A stretch of DNA of 64,000 nt from Dromaius novaehollandiae (taxonomy: Eukaryota; Chordata; Aves; Casuariiformes; Dromaiidae). The translations under genes and the position numbers were made by a program. Shown piece after piece: positions 51,701 through 62,026 of this stretch (positions within the stretch are counted from its first letter, which is position 1; the number at the start of each line of letters is the position of its first letter). The notes beneath the pieces are model-generated. The model was not told where the DNA came from, ran no database searches, and worked only from the letters and a program-made list of their open reading frames with translations. The stretch is taken from contig NC_088102.1 in assembly GCF_036370855.1 (NCBI RefSeq), positions 68,209,601 to 68,273,600 on the forward strand, given 5' to 3'.

Positions 51701-52886
51701 GTGTTAGGTTACTTAGATCTGAACTTGAGCTGCTAATCTTCCTGTACTTGAAAGGGAGATGGAGGCAGTTTTCAGGTAACGCACCCACTGTATGTGAAAT
51801 AAACGTAGTTTGTGAGGTGTAATGCTTTTAGTTTCAGACTGGTTTTGAAAAAAGAATTCAAATCTGTTATGCTTGAATTTGCTTTGTTTGGTCTGAATAT
51901 ATGAAATACAGGATAATACATATGTTTTCTCACAAAATTGTTGCTTTTAAGTATAAACATAATTTCCCATAAAATTCTGTACTACATTAGCATGTTGAGT
52001 TTTAATGGCACGTATATCCAGAATGCTTTGAGGCAGATAAATAGCAGAGAGTAAAAGATGCTGATATTTATGAGACTGGAGTATGCTTTTCCTTTTATTA
52101 TGCTACTGAGTGTTTGCAAGGAAGCCTGTTTTCCTTTCCCATGAACCTAGGGAGGGAGAGAACATAATATCCCCTCTGTGTATTCTGGCTGTACTCATTT
52201 CTTTATAAACATGGCTTTTCTTGTCAGGTAATTGCCCATCTAGGTTTTTGTCCGGAAATAAACTGTACAAATGCTAAGTAATCATTGAAACCTGCTTTTT
52301 TTTTTTTTGTTCTTTCTGTAAGTATATGGTGGATTTTGTCCCATTGTGTTAAGTTAGGTTACAGCATGGAGAATGACTGAATTTATAGTGTTTTGAATTC
52401 TCTTGTGGGAGCTATGCCAGACCCAGTGATACAGAAAACCTGTTAGGTGGAAACCTGTTCTTACCTTACTGGAAGAAGACTCATATTCTTTCACCTTAGA
52501 AATGGATCATGAAGTCAACTGAAGAGTGAGGCAGCATGTTTTGTGCATCAGCAATTCAAGCCACTGATAAATATACATTTAATCATCATAGGAGCATGGA
52601 TTAACCTTCGCTCTTTTTGGTGTGCTGCACTTTGCTCTCTACAATTACACTAGTTAAAAAGAGAAAGCTGATGAGAATTAATGTGAACTCTTTCTGACAG
52701 CCTGTTTTGTTTTTTTTGCTAACCCAACAGACCTGGTCCGAATTCCCCTCTTCCATGGGTACGAGCCTGTGTTCAGGTGCTGGATCCCGATTCAAAATGG
52801 AGGAATAAAATACTTCTAGGGCTGAATTTCTATGGCATGGACTATTCTGCTTTAGGAGCCTCTGGGGAGCCAATCCTTGGTAGCAG
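9656..52886 (+). CDS. CHID1: CHID1 / SI-CLP, GH18-fold secreted or lysosomal lectin-like protein (3'-partial, 9 exons)
   Basis: Joined coding parts are 9656-9781, 11725-11874, 12710-12842, 13801-13845, 15210-15316, 16844-16905, 25728-25820, 49793-49894 and 52731-52886, giving 324 codons plus two bases. Every intron is GT-AG, phases match and no stop intervenes. Identification rests on recognised CHID1 blocks: TLSKTDAKK (25-33), QDRGLVV (51-57), DVLGYITPWNSHGYD (85-99), GLHDVDQGWM (130-139), SEDEIEELSK (171-180), FDGFVVEVW (191-199), SLMTYDYST (262-270) and KILLGLNFYGMDY (299-311). There is an N-terminal signal peptide (hydrophobic about 8-21) and then the GH18 TIM barrel. From family knowledge, CHID1 binds stabilin-1 and saccharides, travels to late endosomes/lysosomes or is secreted, and is not regarded as an active chitinase. 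In agreement, the DxxDxDxE motif reads DGFVVEVW (192-199), with Trp where the catalytic Glu should be. The last ~70 residues, including the final barrel strand, are not in the window. Confidence 0.95.
9782..11724 (+). other. CHID1: CHID1 intron 2
   Basis: GT-AG intron of 1,943 nt. It holds TA/TG-alternating DNA near 10396-10440 and T-rich simple sequence (TTTA)n near 11225-11260 and (GTTT)n near 11487-11520. No gene seen inside. Confidence 0.9.
11725..11874 (+). CDS. CHID1: CHID1 exon 3
   Basis: The acceptor is cttctcccctcag, ending at 11724; the donor is CCT|gtaagt at 11875. The exon is 150 nt, 50 codons, phase 0 to phase 0, and encodes residues 43-92. It contains QDRGLVVVDPKA, HKSYCFKKIKERHF and DVLGYITP, which match CHID1. 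The latter part is the first barrel strand region (vLGYiTPWN), completed by the next exon. Confidence 0.94.
11875..12709 (+). other. CHID1: CHID1 intron 3
   Basis: GT-AG intron of 835 nt. Nothing further recognised. Confidence 0.92.
12710..12842 (+). CDS. CHID1: CHID1 exon 4
   Basis: The acceptor is cttttgcaag, ending at 12709. The exon runs from WNSHGYDIAKIFG to HDVDQ and ends on the first base of a Gly codon (residues 93-136 plus one base). The donor that keeps the frame is CAAG|gtttat at 12843, which is GT but weak beyond the first two bases. A better-looking internal GT (CAG|gtgaaa at 12785) would drop 58 nt and break the frame. The conserved segment VKRRGKERFQFTGLHDVDQ after that site shows that the distal donor is the functional one. 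Confidence 0.93.
12843..13800 (+). other. CHID1: CHID1 intron 4 with weak donor
   Basis: GT-AG intron of 958 nt whose donor, gtttat, departs from gtragt at several positions. Contains an A17-type run near 13436-13452. Nothing else recognised. Confidence 0.9.
13801..13845 (+). CDS. CHID1: CHID1 exon 5
   Basis: This is a 45-nt micro-exon. The acceptor is atttttgacag, ending at 13800; the donor is ATAG|gtgagt at 13846. It completes Gly137, encodes WMKDVKKTSKNIKI (138-151) and leaves the first base of Val152. Skipping it would remove exactly 15 codons without shifting the frame, because entry and exit phases are equal. Confidence 0.92.
13846..15209 (+). other. CHID1: CHID1 intron 5
   Basis: GT-AG intron of 1,364 nt. 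Short random frames only. Confidence 0.92.
15210..15316 (+). CDS. CHID1: CHID1 exon 6
   Basis: The acceptor is tttgcttgacag, ending at 15209; the donor is AAG|gtaaaa at 15317. The exon completes Val152 and encodes residues 153-187, from PRILFDGWTYQDF to SEDEIEELSKNMVLLAK. The acidic SEDEIEELSK block is highly characteristic of CHID1. Confidence 0.94.
15317..16843 (+). other. CHID1: CHID1 intron 6
   Basis: GT-AG intron of 1,527 nt ending in a long pyrimidine tract. Nothing else recognised. Confidence 0.92.
16844..16905 (+). CDS. CHID1: CHID1 exon 7 (degenerate GH18 active-site strand)
   Basis: The acceptor is a long T-rich tract ending in aag at 16843; the donor is AC|gtaagt at 16906. The exon encodes residues 188-207 (KENFDGFVVEVWSQLGNRKQ) plus two bases of Thr208. 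FDGFVVEVW occupies the place of the GH18 DxxDxDxE signature. The first Asp is kept, the second is Val, the third is Glu and the catalytic Glu is Trp. The same replacement is present in mammalian CHID1, so it is a family trait and not local decay. Confidence 0.94.
20281..20590 (+). repeat. 10-bp tandem repeat, 31 copies
   Basis: The unit TTCTTCTTGT is repeated 30 times without a single change, plus a 31st copy ending in C. The complement reads ACAAGAAGAA. Because 10 is not a multiple of 3 and the unit contains no stop in any register, several frames stay open across it. These are artefacts and not genes. In CHID1 pre-mRNA it would be a 310-nt pyrimidine-rich tract with two UCUU motifs per unit. 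Perfect identity points to recent expansion, and it is likely to be length-polymorphic. Confidence 0.98.
23151..23170 (+). repeat. G-run (G13 C G6)
   Basis: A nearly pure G tract in intron 7, able to form G-rich structures; likely unstable. Confidence 0.9.
25180..25204 (+). repeat. A25 homopolymer
   Basis: Twenty-five consecutive A in intron 7. No retroposed gene body is recognisable on its 5' side, so it is treated as a simple repeat. Confidence 0.9.
25728..25820 (+). CDS. CHID1: CHID1 exon 8
   Basis: The acceptor is tttatatttcag, ending at 25727; the donor is GG|gtgagt at 25821. The exon completes Thr208, encodes residues 209-238 (ELIHLLTHLSEALHEAQLKL, then ILVIPPAVAA) and gives two bases of Gly239. 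The LxLxLVIPP segment is a buried barrel strand. It lies between the 8.8-kb intron 7 and the 24.0-kb intron 8. Confidence 0.94.
33080..33170. repeat. Possible CR1/L3-type LINE remnant
   Basis: The run TTCTTTGGAGACTCTCTAAT, then CTCCTACATCTTTCTTAAAG and GAGAGTATTTCAGCCATGGCTG resembles the CR1 phrase about contracted-out 3' sequence. It is strongly diverged and could be a chance or older LINE match. Confidence 0.35.
34517..34558 (+). repeat. A-rich (CAAAA)n-type simple repeat
   Basis: A stretch of A runs interrupted by single C in intron 8. Low-complexity; no gene body attached. Confidence 0.8.
38161..38284 (+). repeat. 18-bp tandem repeat, 6.9 copies
   Basis: The unit GCATACGTGTACTAGATA occurs six times perfectly, plus a final copy truncated to 16 nt. 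Each unit contains TACGTG, giving seven evenly spaced ACGTG cores. It lies deep in CHID1 intron 8. Confidence 0.97.
41120..41270. repeat. CR1-like LINE remnant (diverged)
   Basis: The phrases ATGTTCTTCCTAATGTCTAA, GTTTAAAGCCATTTT and TTGTCCTCTGCCAGG resemble remembered avian CR1 3'-region consensus. No alignment was possible, so the boundaries are approximate. Confidence 0.5.
49793..49894 (+). CDS. CHID1: CHID1 exon 9 (MTYDY motif)
   Basis: The acceptor is tgttttgttttaaaag, ending at 49792; the donor is CG|gtaaga at 49895. The exon completes Gly239 and encodes residues 240-272 plus two bases of Arg273. It carries GMFTKKEFDRL and SFSLMTYDYST; MTYDY (264-268) is the conserved GH18 strand-6 motif. 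The join to exon 8 is contiguous with the mammalian protein, so no coding exon is hidden in the 24-kb intron 8. Confidence 0.95.
49895..52730 (+). other. CHID1: CHID1 intron 9
   Basis: GT-AG intron of 2,836 nt with a C-run near 50190. Nothing else recognised. Confidence 0.92.
52731..52886 (+). CDS. CHID1: CHID1 exon 10 (last exon seen)
   Basis: The acceptor is tgctaacccaacag, ending at 52730; the donor is AG|gtaaga at 52887. The exon completes Arg273, encodes residues 274-324 and leaves two bases of residue 325, expected to be Arg. PGPNSPLPWVRACVQVLDP and KILLGLNFYGMDY are conserved; the latter is the GH18 strand-7 region. The final exons (about 70 residues, with the last barrel strand and C-terminus) were not found downstream. 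Confidence 0.95.
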
Positions 52887-54915
52887 GTAAGACTTCTCTG
52901 GGTAGTGAGTACTTATGTATCAGGTTTCTCACAGTCTTAGAAATTCATAGATGTTCCTGTTTAGAAATATAGACTTAGTAACAGAGAAATGGCAAAGGTG
53001 ATAAATCTGCACATGAAATAGTAACTCACTAGTTACAGAGATAAGACCTATTCTCTGTACAGAAGCGTAAATAAAGGGTGCAGACATTCTGTCAGCACTC
53101 CTATGGAGAAACAGTTTGTGTAATTTTTCCTCTTTCCTCTCCACATGCTCGTACGCACAATTTGCCATCTTTGTGTTAAAATATTCTGAGGTATTCTGTT
53201 ATGGTCTGTATATACAGATTGGTGTTCTCAGCTTCTGAAGTCATTACCTGTTACTTTGAAATTTGATACTTGTTTCAAACAGCAATATGCCTCCAAGTTT
53301 CTCTTGAGTAGAAAAAGCTCACCTGGAGACAAAAATCTCTTAAGAAGATAAAGGGAAGTATTCCAAAGATAACCTGAAATTCTGTTGTGATTGTCAGGAG
53401 AAAAATGATTGTCTTGGTTTTGGGTAATAACCACATATAATAAACAGTGAGCTTCATAGAAGTATGGTTGGGTTATAGTATGTTGAGACAGAAGAGAAAG
53501 TAAGAAAAATATCACTGTGAATTTGGCAGGAAAATCAAGTTTGTTCAGAAGTTTGTTATTAATTTTATAAAACAAAATCAAGCCAAATGGAAACAATCCT
53601 GAAGCACAAGAGGTGACTATTTTCATTTTCATGCATGGGTTACTAAGTTCGTTAAACCAGGATATTTCAGTATGGTGACAGATTGCCTGTGAGGCATTGA
53701 AATGCAATCTGAGATGGTAAATCTAAGGTGAGAGCCTGAATTTTTTTTCTATCCATGCTTTAAGTTACGCAAACACTTCCTGATCATATGTATTGCATTT
53801 GTCTGCACTGTCTTTCTGCTTCACTGTGGCTGTTTGTTGGGGTATAATACTGCAGAGACAGCTGCTGACTTGTGTCCGAATCTGGCCGATTACTAGAAAA
53901 TGACTACAAGGAGGAGATAAAGCCATTGCCTACAGTTAAAGGTTGTAAATGGTGAATGATTATTGCAGGATACATGAGAATGGCTTCCATAGAGGAAGTT
54001 GTAGTGCTTAGGTGGGAATAATGCTAAATGGTCCAAAGCACTGTTGATTTACAAGCCTAATTGTACAAGTTTAGCATAACTAATCTAGTTTCACTGTAAT
54101 ATTTACAGTTCCTTTTTCCAGCAGGAGTATCAGTATCTGGCAGAATAAAAGTGTTTTGCTGCTTTTTTCTGGGCTACCACTTTTGCAATGAAGTTTCTAC
54201 TACAAGACATGCTGCATATTAGTATAGTATCTCCTTTTGCTTTTCATAGGTTAGTCCGGACTATATTATAGGATTAATTCATGACATTTTTGAATTAACA
54301 GCAAAAATCTCCTACGTAAGTGTCATACATAATCAAACCAATCCACTTTTTACTTCTCTTTCTATTTTAAAAGAGAACTTCTTTAGCTGTATATAGGGCA
54401 TTGGTATAGAATAAGGAATAATATGTATTATACAGAGAATGGTCCTGTTAACATACACTGCAGTGACAGACTATGATACTGTCATTTTTCAGATATCTAC
54501 TGGAAGCAGTATTCTGGGCAAAGTATTTAACTTCAAAAGATTGTTTGAGGTTATACAGAAAACCCTGTAATTAGGACTTTATTGCCTTAACTGTGAAACA
54601 CCTGTCAGTGGTTAAGCTTATTTTTCCAGAAATACATTTTGAGCCTGTGCAGTTATGTTTAATCTTTGCTGAGTGTGCCGTATATAGTAATGTAACAGTA
54701 AAATAGGTTGACCGAGCTTCTGAATGAAAACTTAAAGGCTACCGGAATGAATAAACTTTTTCCATTTTTAACTGGTAACAGGCTGTTTGTAAAGAAGTCT
54801 CAGTTTCTAGCGTCTGTGAATCTTTGAAAACCATCAATATCACATCTAGCTGAATCCCACAATAGGCACAGCTTATTCAGAGTTCCTCTACCACCCTACC
54901 CTCCATCTTCCTCCT

Positions 54916-54936
54916 CCCCCCCCCCCCCCCAAAAAA
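54916..54936 (+). repeat. C15-A6 run
   Basis: Fifteen C followed by six A in intron 10; simple sequence. Confidence 0.9.
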
Positions 54937-57323
54937 GGCTTCTCCCTTATTTGATGTTGTATTTTAATATGCTGGCTATATCAGGTTTTGTCTTTAGTAA
55001 GATACATAGCTGAGATTGAGCCCATTCTTATTTTTGTGTCTGCTTCATGCTGTATCCAAAGGCTGCTCAGTAATTGTGTCCAGTGTAGAAGTGTATAGCT
55101 TGATTATTTACTTTTCTGATCTTTGCTTCTTAGTGAATTTGAGCTTCCACTTCTTTGGTGGCCATAATCTAGTCTTGCTTATCACATGTAAAAAGTGTTC
55201 ATGGCTTGAGTTGAGGCTCCTTTTAAGACACTATCCATATGTGCAGTGATAGTGATGTTAAGCTAAAATACCAGTATTAAAATTAATTACAAATCGGTTC
55301 AGTTAAGTGCCGTTTGGTTGGAGTCAATATTTTTGTAGTAGATTTTTCTTTAGGCTTTTGCATTTGAGATTTATTGTGCATACAGGTCTGCAACAGCCCA
55401 GTGTTCCTTGGCAAACTGTGAGGTATGCACTGTCTTGGTTGAAGGTTATTGATCTGAGTCTGATCACATTTAACAAGAGAGCTGGAGAGTTGTAAGCTTC
55501 AGTGGCAAACTGTATATTTATCAGGTTGTTTGATGTAAATATAGTATGCACTTAAAATTGTTTATTAGTATAGCATATATAGAGAATTACACGCAGAGAT
55601 GCAGAGTATGGAAACCTTTCTTGGCCTCGTGTTTGTGCTTTTCTTCAGGATAAGAATTATGTGATGGAAGGAGGCTCTAAACACAGGCAGATTTCATTCA
55701 CTGAATATTTTTTCAGCCTGGAAGTTCATAAAATTTTGAGTAGAATTTCTATTTGCATAAAATATTATCTGGCTGTGGGGTTTTCTTTTTTTTGCAGAAT
55801 GTAATCTAAAGGTAGGAGTCCTCCATTGCTATTTGACTGAAAAGATATATATAACCTTCCTATATAATATCCTTTCTCCTTCATGCATGCTATAAAAAGT
55901 AGTGTATGTGGTTGTGTATGTGTATATATCAGAATTAAATGAAATGAAAACAATTTTTCTCTTACAACACAATGTAGTTTGTCTTTGGGAGTTGTTACAG
56001 TAGGAGCTGCAGCTTATGTTTGCAGTAACAATGTGTTCATCGTTCCCTTGCGGCTCAGTTGCAAATAATATTTGCAAATACAATGAGTCTATCTCGGAGA
56101 TGATAAGATATTCAAGTACTAGAGTGATTTGGCTGCTGGAAAGTTACATTCCTGTGTATATTTAGTTCTGATATAATTTGTATGAAATGCTAAACTGAAC
56201 CAAAGATTATATGTCTGTGATTCCCCAGATCACCCTAGTGCTTCTGGCACTGTTTACTGCCCTCTGGCTCTCAAGAATCAGGTGTCTGGACTGCGAAGGT
56301 GCAGTCATTAAAACCTACCACTGTGTTAAAATCCTCTCAGAAAACATAACCATCTGGTGTTGCTGACTCGCCGCTTTAATGATCAGTTTGTTCCAGCATG
56401 TCCTCTACTGATATCTCAACCTGACGGTATTTCGTCTTTGCCTCAAAAGAGTATGTCTTCAGTAAATAATTCTTCAGTATACTCTGAAGATTAAGTCGTC
56501 ATTTAGCCTTTCTGCAGCATCTTTACCCTGGAGACCTTTCTGAGATCTGTAATAGGTCAGCAAGCCCCGCAGTCTCACAAGCTTCTTGCTTCCTATGTAC
56601 TTTTTTTCCCCTTTAGCTATCTGCTCTTCAGATTCTCTCTTAATCACTGGGACATTATATTTCAATTGCCGTAATACTCACTGCTTTCTCTTGCCTTCTC
56701 CTGGGAGGCTAGACTGCAGTCCAGGGGTGTTTTCTGTTCCATGCTGTCTACAATCTGGAGTCTTTATGACCTGGACAAAATGGGAGCTGGTAAGCTTCAT
56801 TGCCAGCTGGGAGTTAGAAGCAATGTAAATCAAAGACTATCATGTGGCAATGGGGCCACCTCAGTTTAATAAATCAGCCTTCTTTATTGAGCACATCCCT
56901 GCTAAATTTAATGTATTACAGACATTTTGTCTTTTTTTTTGTGTGTGTAGTGCTGCAAGAGGGAAGATAGATCTCTGTTCCACCTGGTTGTAAATAACTT
57001 TTGAATATATTCTGCATCCAAGCTGCTTTTGTTCCAGCTGTAGCTGTTTAAAATAGATATGTGAGTAACTCCATTGTTGTAAGACAGTGCTGTGTGTGCT
57101 TACCTTCTTTTTAAGGGAATCTGAATAGGGATTTTTATGTTAATTTTTAAACACTTAAGATTGATATAATAAATTGCTAGTTGAGGCATGGGAGAGACTC
57201 AGTTGATACTGCATTGTGCTATGCAGAGATAGAAAATAAGATGAGTTGCAAGCTATGAGCGGCTGTAGAGTTCTATTGAGAATATTGTTGGCTGCCTGCC
57301 ACTCTGTAAATGGCAGGTGATTT

Positions 57324-57341
57324 AAAAAAAAAAAAAAAAAA
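57324..57341 (+). repeat. A18 homopolymer
   Basis: Eighteen consecutive A in intron 10. No processed pseudogene was recognised upstream. Confidence 0.9.
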
Positions 57342-60300
57342 GGTACTCAGAAGCAGTTAGAGGTGAGCTTTTTCCCTGAATTATCATGGCAGTGTCCTTA
57401 ATAACAGCAGTTTAAGATTTGAGCCAACTGTGACTCGTGATTTCCCCTTAAAACAGGTAGCAAAACTTGTGCAAAGGAGGCTTTTACCCTTTAACATCAT
57501 GTTATACTTCTGTCAGGATTTCCATTACTTCCTCACATACTGGGATTTTGTCTCCCAATTTCTTCTGTTTTGCTCATGGTTTATGCAACTTTGGGGAAAT
57601 ACTAATGTTTCAGATAAATGATGGCCCAGTGAACCCTGTAGGATCGAACATCCTCTTGATCTGTTGTCTACCTCTTCCGCTCTTAAGAGAAAATGTTAAG
57701 CTCCTACTTCCTAAATTGTACTGCTGGGTCAGATGTAAAATCTATGGTAGTCGTAGAATGAAGTTACAATTGATCTTGGAATCAGAAAAAAAGTTATTTC
57801 TGTATTACAAGTGTCTAAATAATTCAGGAGTATTTCAAAAGGCACATTTTGTTAAATTCCCTCTGGGATGCTCTGTTATGAGTGGTTCTCATGGCATATC
57901 TGTCTCTCCCTCCCTTCAGGAATGGAAGGTGAAGTTTCAGCTATTATCTGGAAATGAAAGACTGTCTAATTCATATAATGTAGATAGAAAATCATATAAA
58001 GTAAAATTATTATTGCTGTTATACATCAGCTTGTCCAGGTTATGAATATGAAGTTAAATACAAAGATGTTATTTTTTATGTAAAACACATTCCTTATTTT
58101 GTTTTGAAATGTAGAGAAAGGTGCCTTGTGCTTATTAGGCAAATTATTAGTTCTGAAATTCAGTTGCACTGTGGGATACTGGCATATTGGCTATGGGTAA
58201 GTGTGTATATCTCAGTGTACCTGTTAAAAATAACGTAGTTCGTTGTGATGCACATTTTAAATGGTGGGCATATTGCTGTGGAACGTGGTCTTCTGTCTCT
58301 CATCATTCTTTTCGAGTAGTAGATTTGCTTGCTGCAGGTGATATTTAGGGAGTCAAATACCAGCAAAATAGTAATGCTATAGTTATTCTTTACTGTCTCG
58401 TTGTTGTGCTTGAACTAATAGCAGATAGCGGACTAGTTTAAATTGACGGAATTGGGAGAAATACTGCCATGGTTTAAATCAAACGAAAAAAAACCTAGAA
58501 GCTTTTACTGTAGGTTAAATTTGACTCAAGCTCACAGCTTCTGTACATGGGTGTCTGCAGTCAGTATACAGTGAAGGGAAAGAGGCTCATGGTTTTGGAA
58601 GCCTTATTTGGACTTGAGGTCACTAATGGTGGACTTCATATGTTTAGCCCTGACTGACTCTCTTTAAATATATGGTAATTAACACACAATACAGGACAGA
58701 TAACCCTATGTGGGTATCCAGATTCCTCTGCTGTTAATCCCTTAGCTCCCATTGCTTCGTCCTCTATTATGCTCTGTACTGAAAAGATGGTGATTACTTG
58801 CCACCTGGTGTTGTCTGTCTCCCACAAGGTGCTTGCTGGGCTCAGTTCTGTTGCAGATCTGTTGGAGATGGGTGCAAAAAGGGCCTCAGAGAGGTGCTTA
58901 GTGTGTCGGGGTTAGCCTAGAGCAAGCTGCAGAGCTGCCCAACTGCACTGCGCTGTGACTCGCTGGGTAGCATGCAGCGTGGCTTGGGCCAGGAAGCTTT
59001 TGGTTATGAAGGCACAAAGTCCTTCTCTTTTTGAGGCAGAAGAGCCTGGTCTGTTGGCTAGGACTGGTGGATGAGGCTCATCACTCACTAGGTCTCCTCA
59101 GTCTGGGGCCTAGCCACCAGTTACGACAGTGCATGGACTGGAGTGTTTGCTCTAGGCAGCTGGATATTTTTTTCTTATTTCTAACCTGGGAGCTGTCGTT
59201 CCCTGCCCCGAGAAAAATACATGTCTAGTTCTTGTTTTTACTTTCAAACTGTGTTTTATGTCTAATTTATTTCCCCCATTGATGTTGATGAGGTGGGCCA
59301 ATTTTTTTGTTGATTAATGTGTCTGATTGAAAAACTGGGCTGGCTTAAAAAATCAAGTAATGGAATACATGTTTCTGAATACAGATATTGCAGGACAGGG
59401 CTTGTTTATCATACAACTTGAATAGAGCCAGACTCCGATTGTCTATGCTCTTTACTACAAAATTGACAGTAATGAGTCATTTGTATTTTGTTAAAGGAGG
59501 AACACTGATGTGTAATGTGTGGGTTTTTTGAATAGACATACTTTTTTAAGTCTTAAAAGAAAGCAGCTTGGCATTCTCCTAATCTTAAACTGATTTTGTA
59601 ATCCTCATTTCCTACTCTTAACATTAATCTGTTCAATGAATTGAATTTCCGTGATTGCTGGGGAAGCAGTCAGAATTAAAAACAAGATATAACATAATCT
59701 TTATCATTCAGAATGGCTTTCTGTCCTTTAGCTAATGTAGTTCCACTTATAAAATTAAACAAGTGATATACAGTCTCAGCAAAAACCTTGTATTGAAAAT
59801 GGCTGGTAGAACAGATCAATATCTGATTTGAAGTAGCAGTAAATGAGGGCTTAAAAAAAGTTAGTCTAAGGACTTAAGACCATCTACACTGCAAGATACT
59901 TTTAGACTTGACCCAGGCTATAATCAGTGTTCAGGTATCACAAAACTTGTTTCATTGTTGGATTGAAGTAATTACCGATCTTGTGCGTGAATACAGTAAG
60001 CGCCAGACCACTCACTCCTCCTCACCCTATAATGGGTTAGCAGCTGTACCCTGTACTCAGCCGCTTACAGGTCTTTTTTTTTTTTCCTGTTATTTAAACT
60101 GTGGCTGCAAATCTCACTGCAGGATGGTACTGCTGTCTGGGAAGAAGAGAGTAGATGACCAAATGCTTTTCCCTTGGTGCCCTTGTTACCAGATAAAAGC
60201 CTCATTTTGAGGGGCAGTAGAACCCGAGGGCTTGCGTGAGACCCTTGCTGGCCATCATCCCCTCCTTTCCTGTTTACTGTATTAGTGCATGAAAGAATAA

Positions 60301-61986
60301 AATCAGTGAGAGTTTCCAGAAAAGAAATGATCTTAAAAAGAAAGGGACTGGCATGGTATACAGAGTATGCAAAGAAGAGAAAGGTGTGTGTTAGAGTGGG
60401 AGTTTTACTTAGTACTGTCAGCTGTATAGAAAGATAGTGCATGCTCAAAAAAAATCAGGTTATCTGTGTTATTTCCTGCTACCAAAAAATCCCAAACAAA
60501 AAACCTACCACCATATGTTCAAAGGAAAAGCTACTGAGTAAAATGATTGTTAGTGTAAAATAGTTCAAGTAATGAACTCTGTTATGAAGCATCTCCTCCT
60601 CCTCTTCAGCTGAGATAGATTTTAAGAGATGGTGTAAAGGGATTGGTTGACCTTCATAAATACTTTTCTCATATATCCTGAGTGTCTGTGTAGACCACAT
60701 ATGACTTCACCTTTTTCAGTGGATTGAGAGATTAGTTCTGATGTTGAACCCCTTCTTATGGGCCTTTTGAAACTAATCTGAATACCATCAGTATGGATTT
60801 AAAGTTTGGAAGAAACTTTCTTTGTAACTCAAACATAATTTTAATGATTTGATTCTTAGGAAAACAATTATATATTCCTTCATTTGCTAAAGAGAACCAC
60901 TTTTAAAGCTTTATTTAGTAAGCTCTGAAAATTACAGTGTATCCTGATAAAGCAGAGTTCCCTGCTTTTTTCTGATCTGTTAAAGTCACATCTTTGCTAT
61001 TTGGCTGTGTGTATGTTGGTAAGCAGTGTGACAGAACGGTGGTACTGAGGGACCTAGTGCTGACACTATGTGTGTGTTGGGCATTCTTCAGGCTTCTGGT
61101 CTGGTTTGGCAGACTGAAATCCATCAGAGTGCCTCTTCTGCTGTCCTTTCATCCAGAAGATACTCATTTCATGCACTCTGAGACTGCTCCATGGTGCAGA
61201 CCAAAGCGTGGTAGCTGGGAATGTTTGGGAGTTTCACTTTACAAGCTCACTCCTGATCTGAACTGAAAGGTTGGTGTAGACAGATTCATACAATCTAAGT
61301 GCCTCTGTTTGTTTTGACACAATGCTTTTAAACAGTACTGTTGCAAAAAACAGTAAAATTACAAAAAATATTGATAACTTTTTGCTTAAGGCAGTAGAAG
61401 AATTTGTGAGGAAAAAAAAATCAACATTTCTCACAGCAGTGTTTCTATGCACTGTCATTGCAGAGAGCAAGAAGAAATGTTTGTTTGTTACTTTTCCTGA
61501 GAAAAGTAGCAATCACAACAACAAAGTATATGGAGTGATCTGATTCCTCCTGGAAGGACTTGATAAGCAAGTCAAGAGCCAAGGTGTGAAATATGTAAGG
61601 CTAGGAATAGGCTTGAAGTCTTGAAGTAATCCTTACAGGAAGCAGTAATAGAGCGTATAGCTACAGAGTCTTTGAAGTAATAGAAGTGCAAGTATGTTCC
61701 ACAACATTAATGGCTTTTGATTTGTGCAAACAGCTTGTTTATACTGGGAGTTATACAGCAGGTGATTGAATGAGGCTTCTGCTGATAACATTCAGGAGCA
61801 GTATAAGGTCCAATCAGTCTTTGTCTTTACATTTTTATGAGACACTTCACTATGTTATTAACACAAGAAAGTAGAGGTAAGCATGTCTTTTTTCGAAGTT
61901 CATTTGTGCTTGTTCTACAAAAATGGATCTAGAAATCTTGGCTAACAAATCTTGGCTAAAATAGTCCTGGATTTTGTACCCTGTTT

Positions 61987-62026
61987 AAAAAAAAAAAAAA
62001 GAAAAGAAAAGAAAGAGAGAGAGAGT
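61987..62026 (+). repeat. A-rich to (GAAAA)n to (GA)n simple repeat
   Basis: A14 grades into GAAAA units and then GAGAGA, a purine-only tract in intron 10. This pattern is common where a poly-A tail has decayed, but no inserted element could be recognised. Confidence 0.8.
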
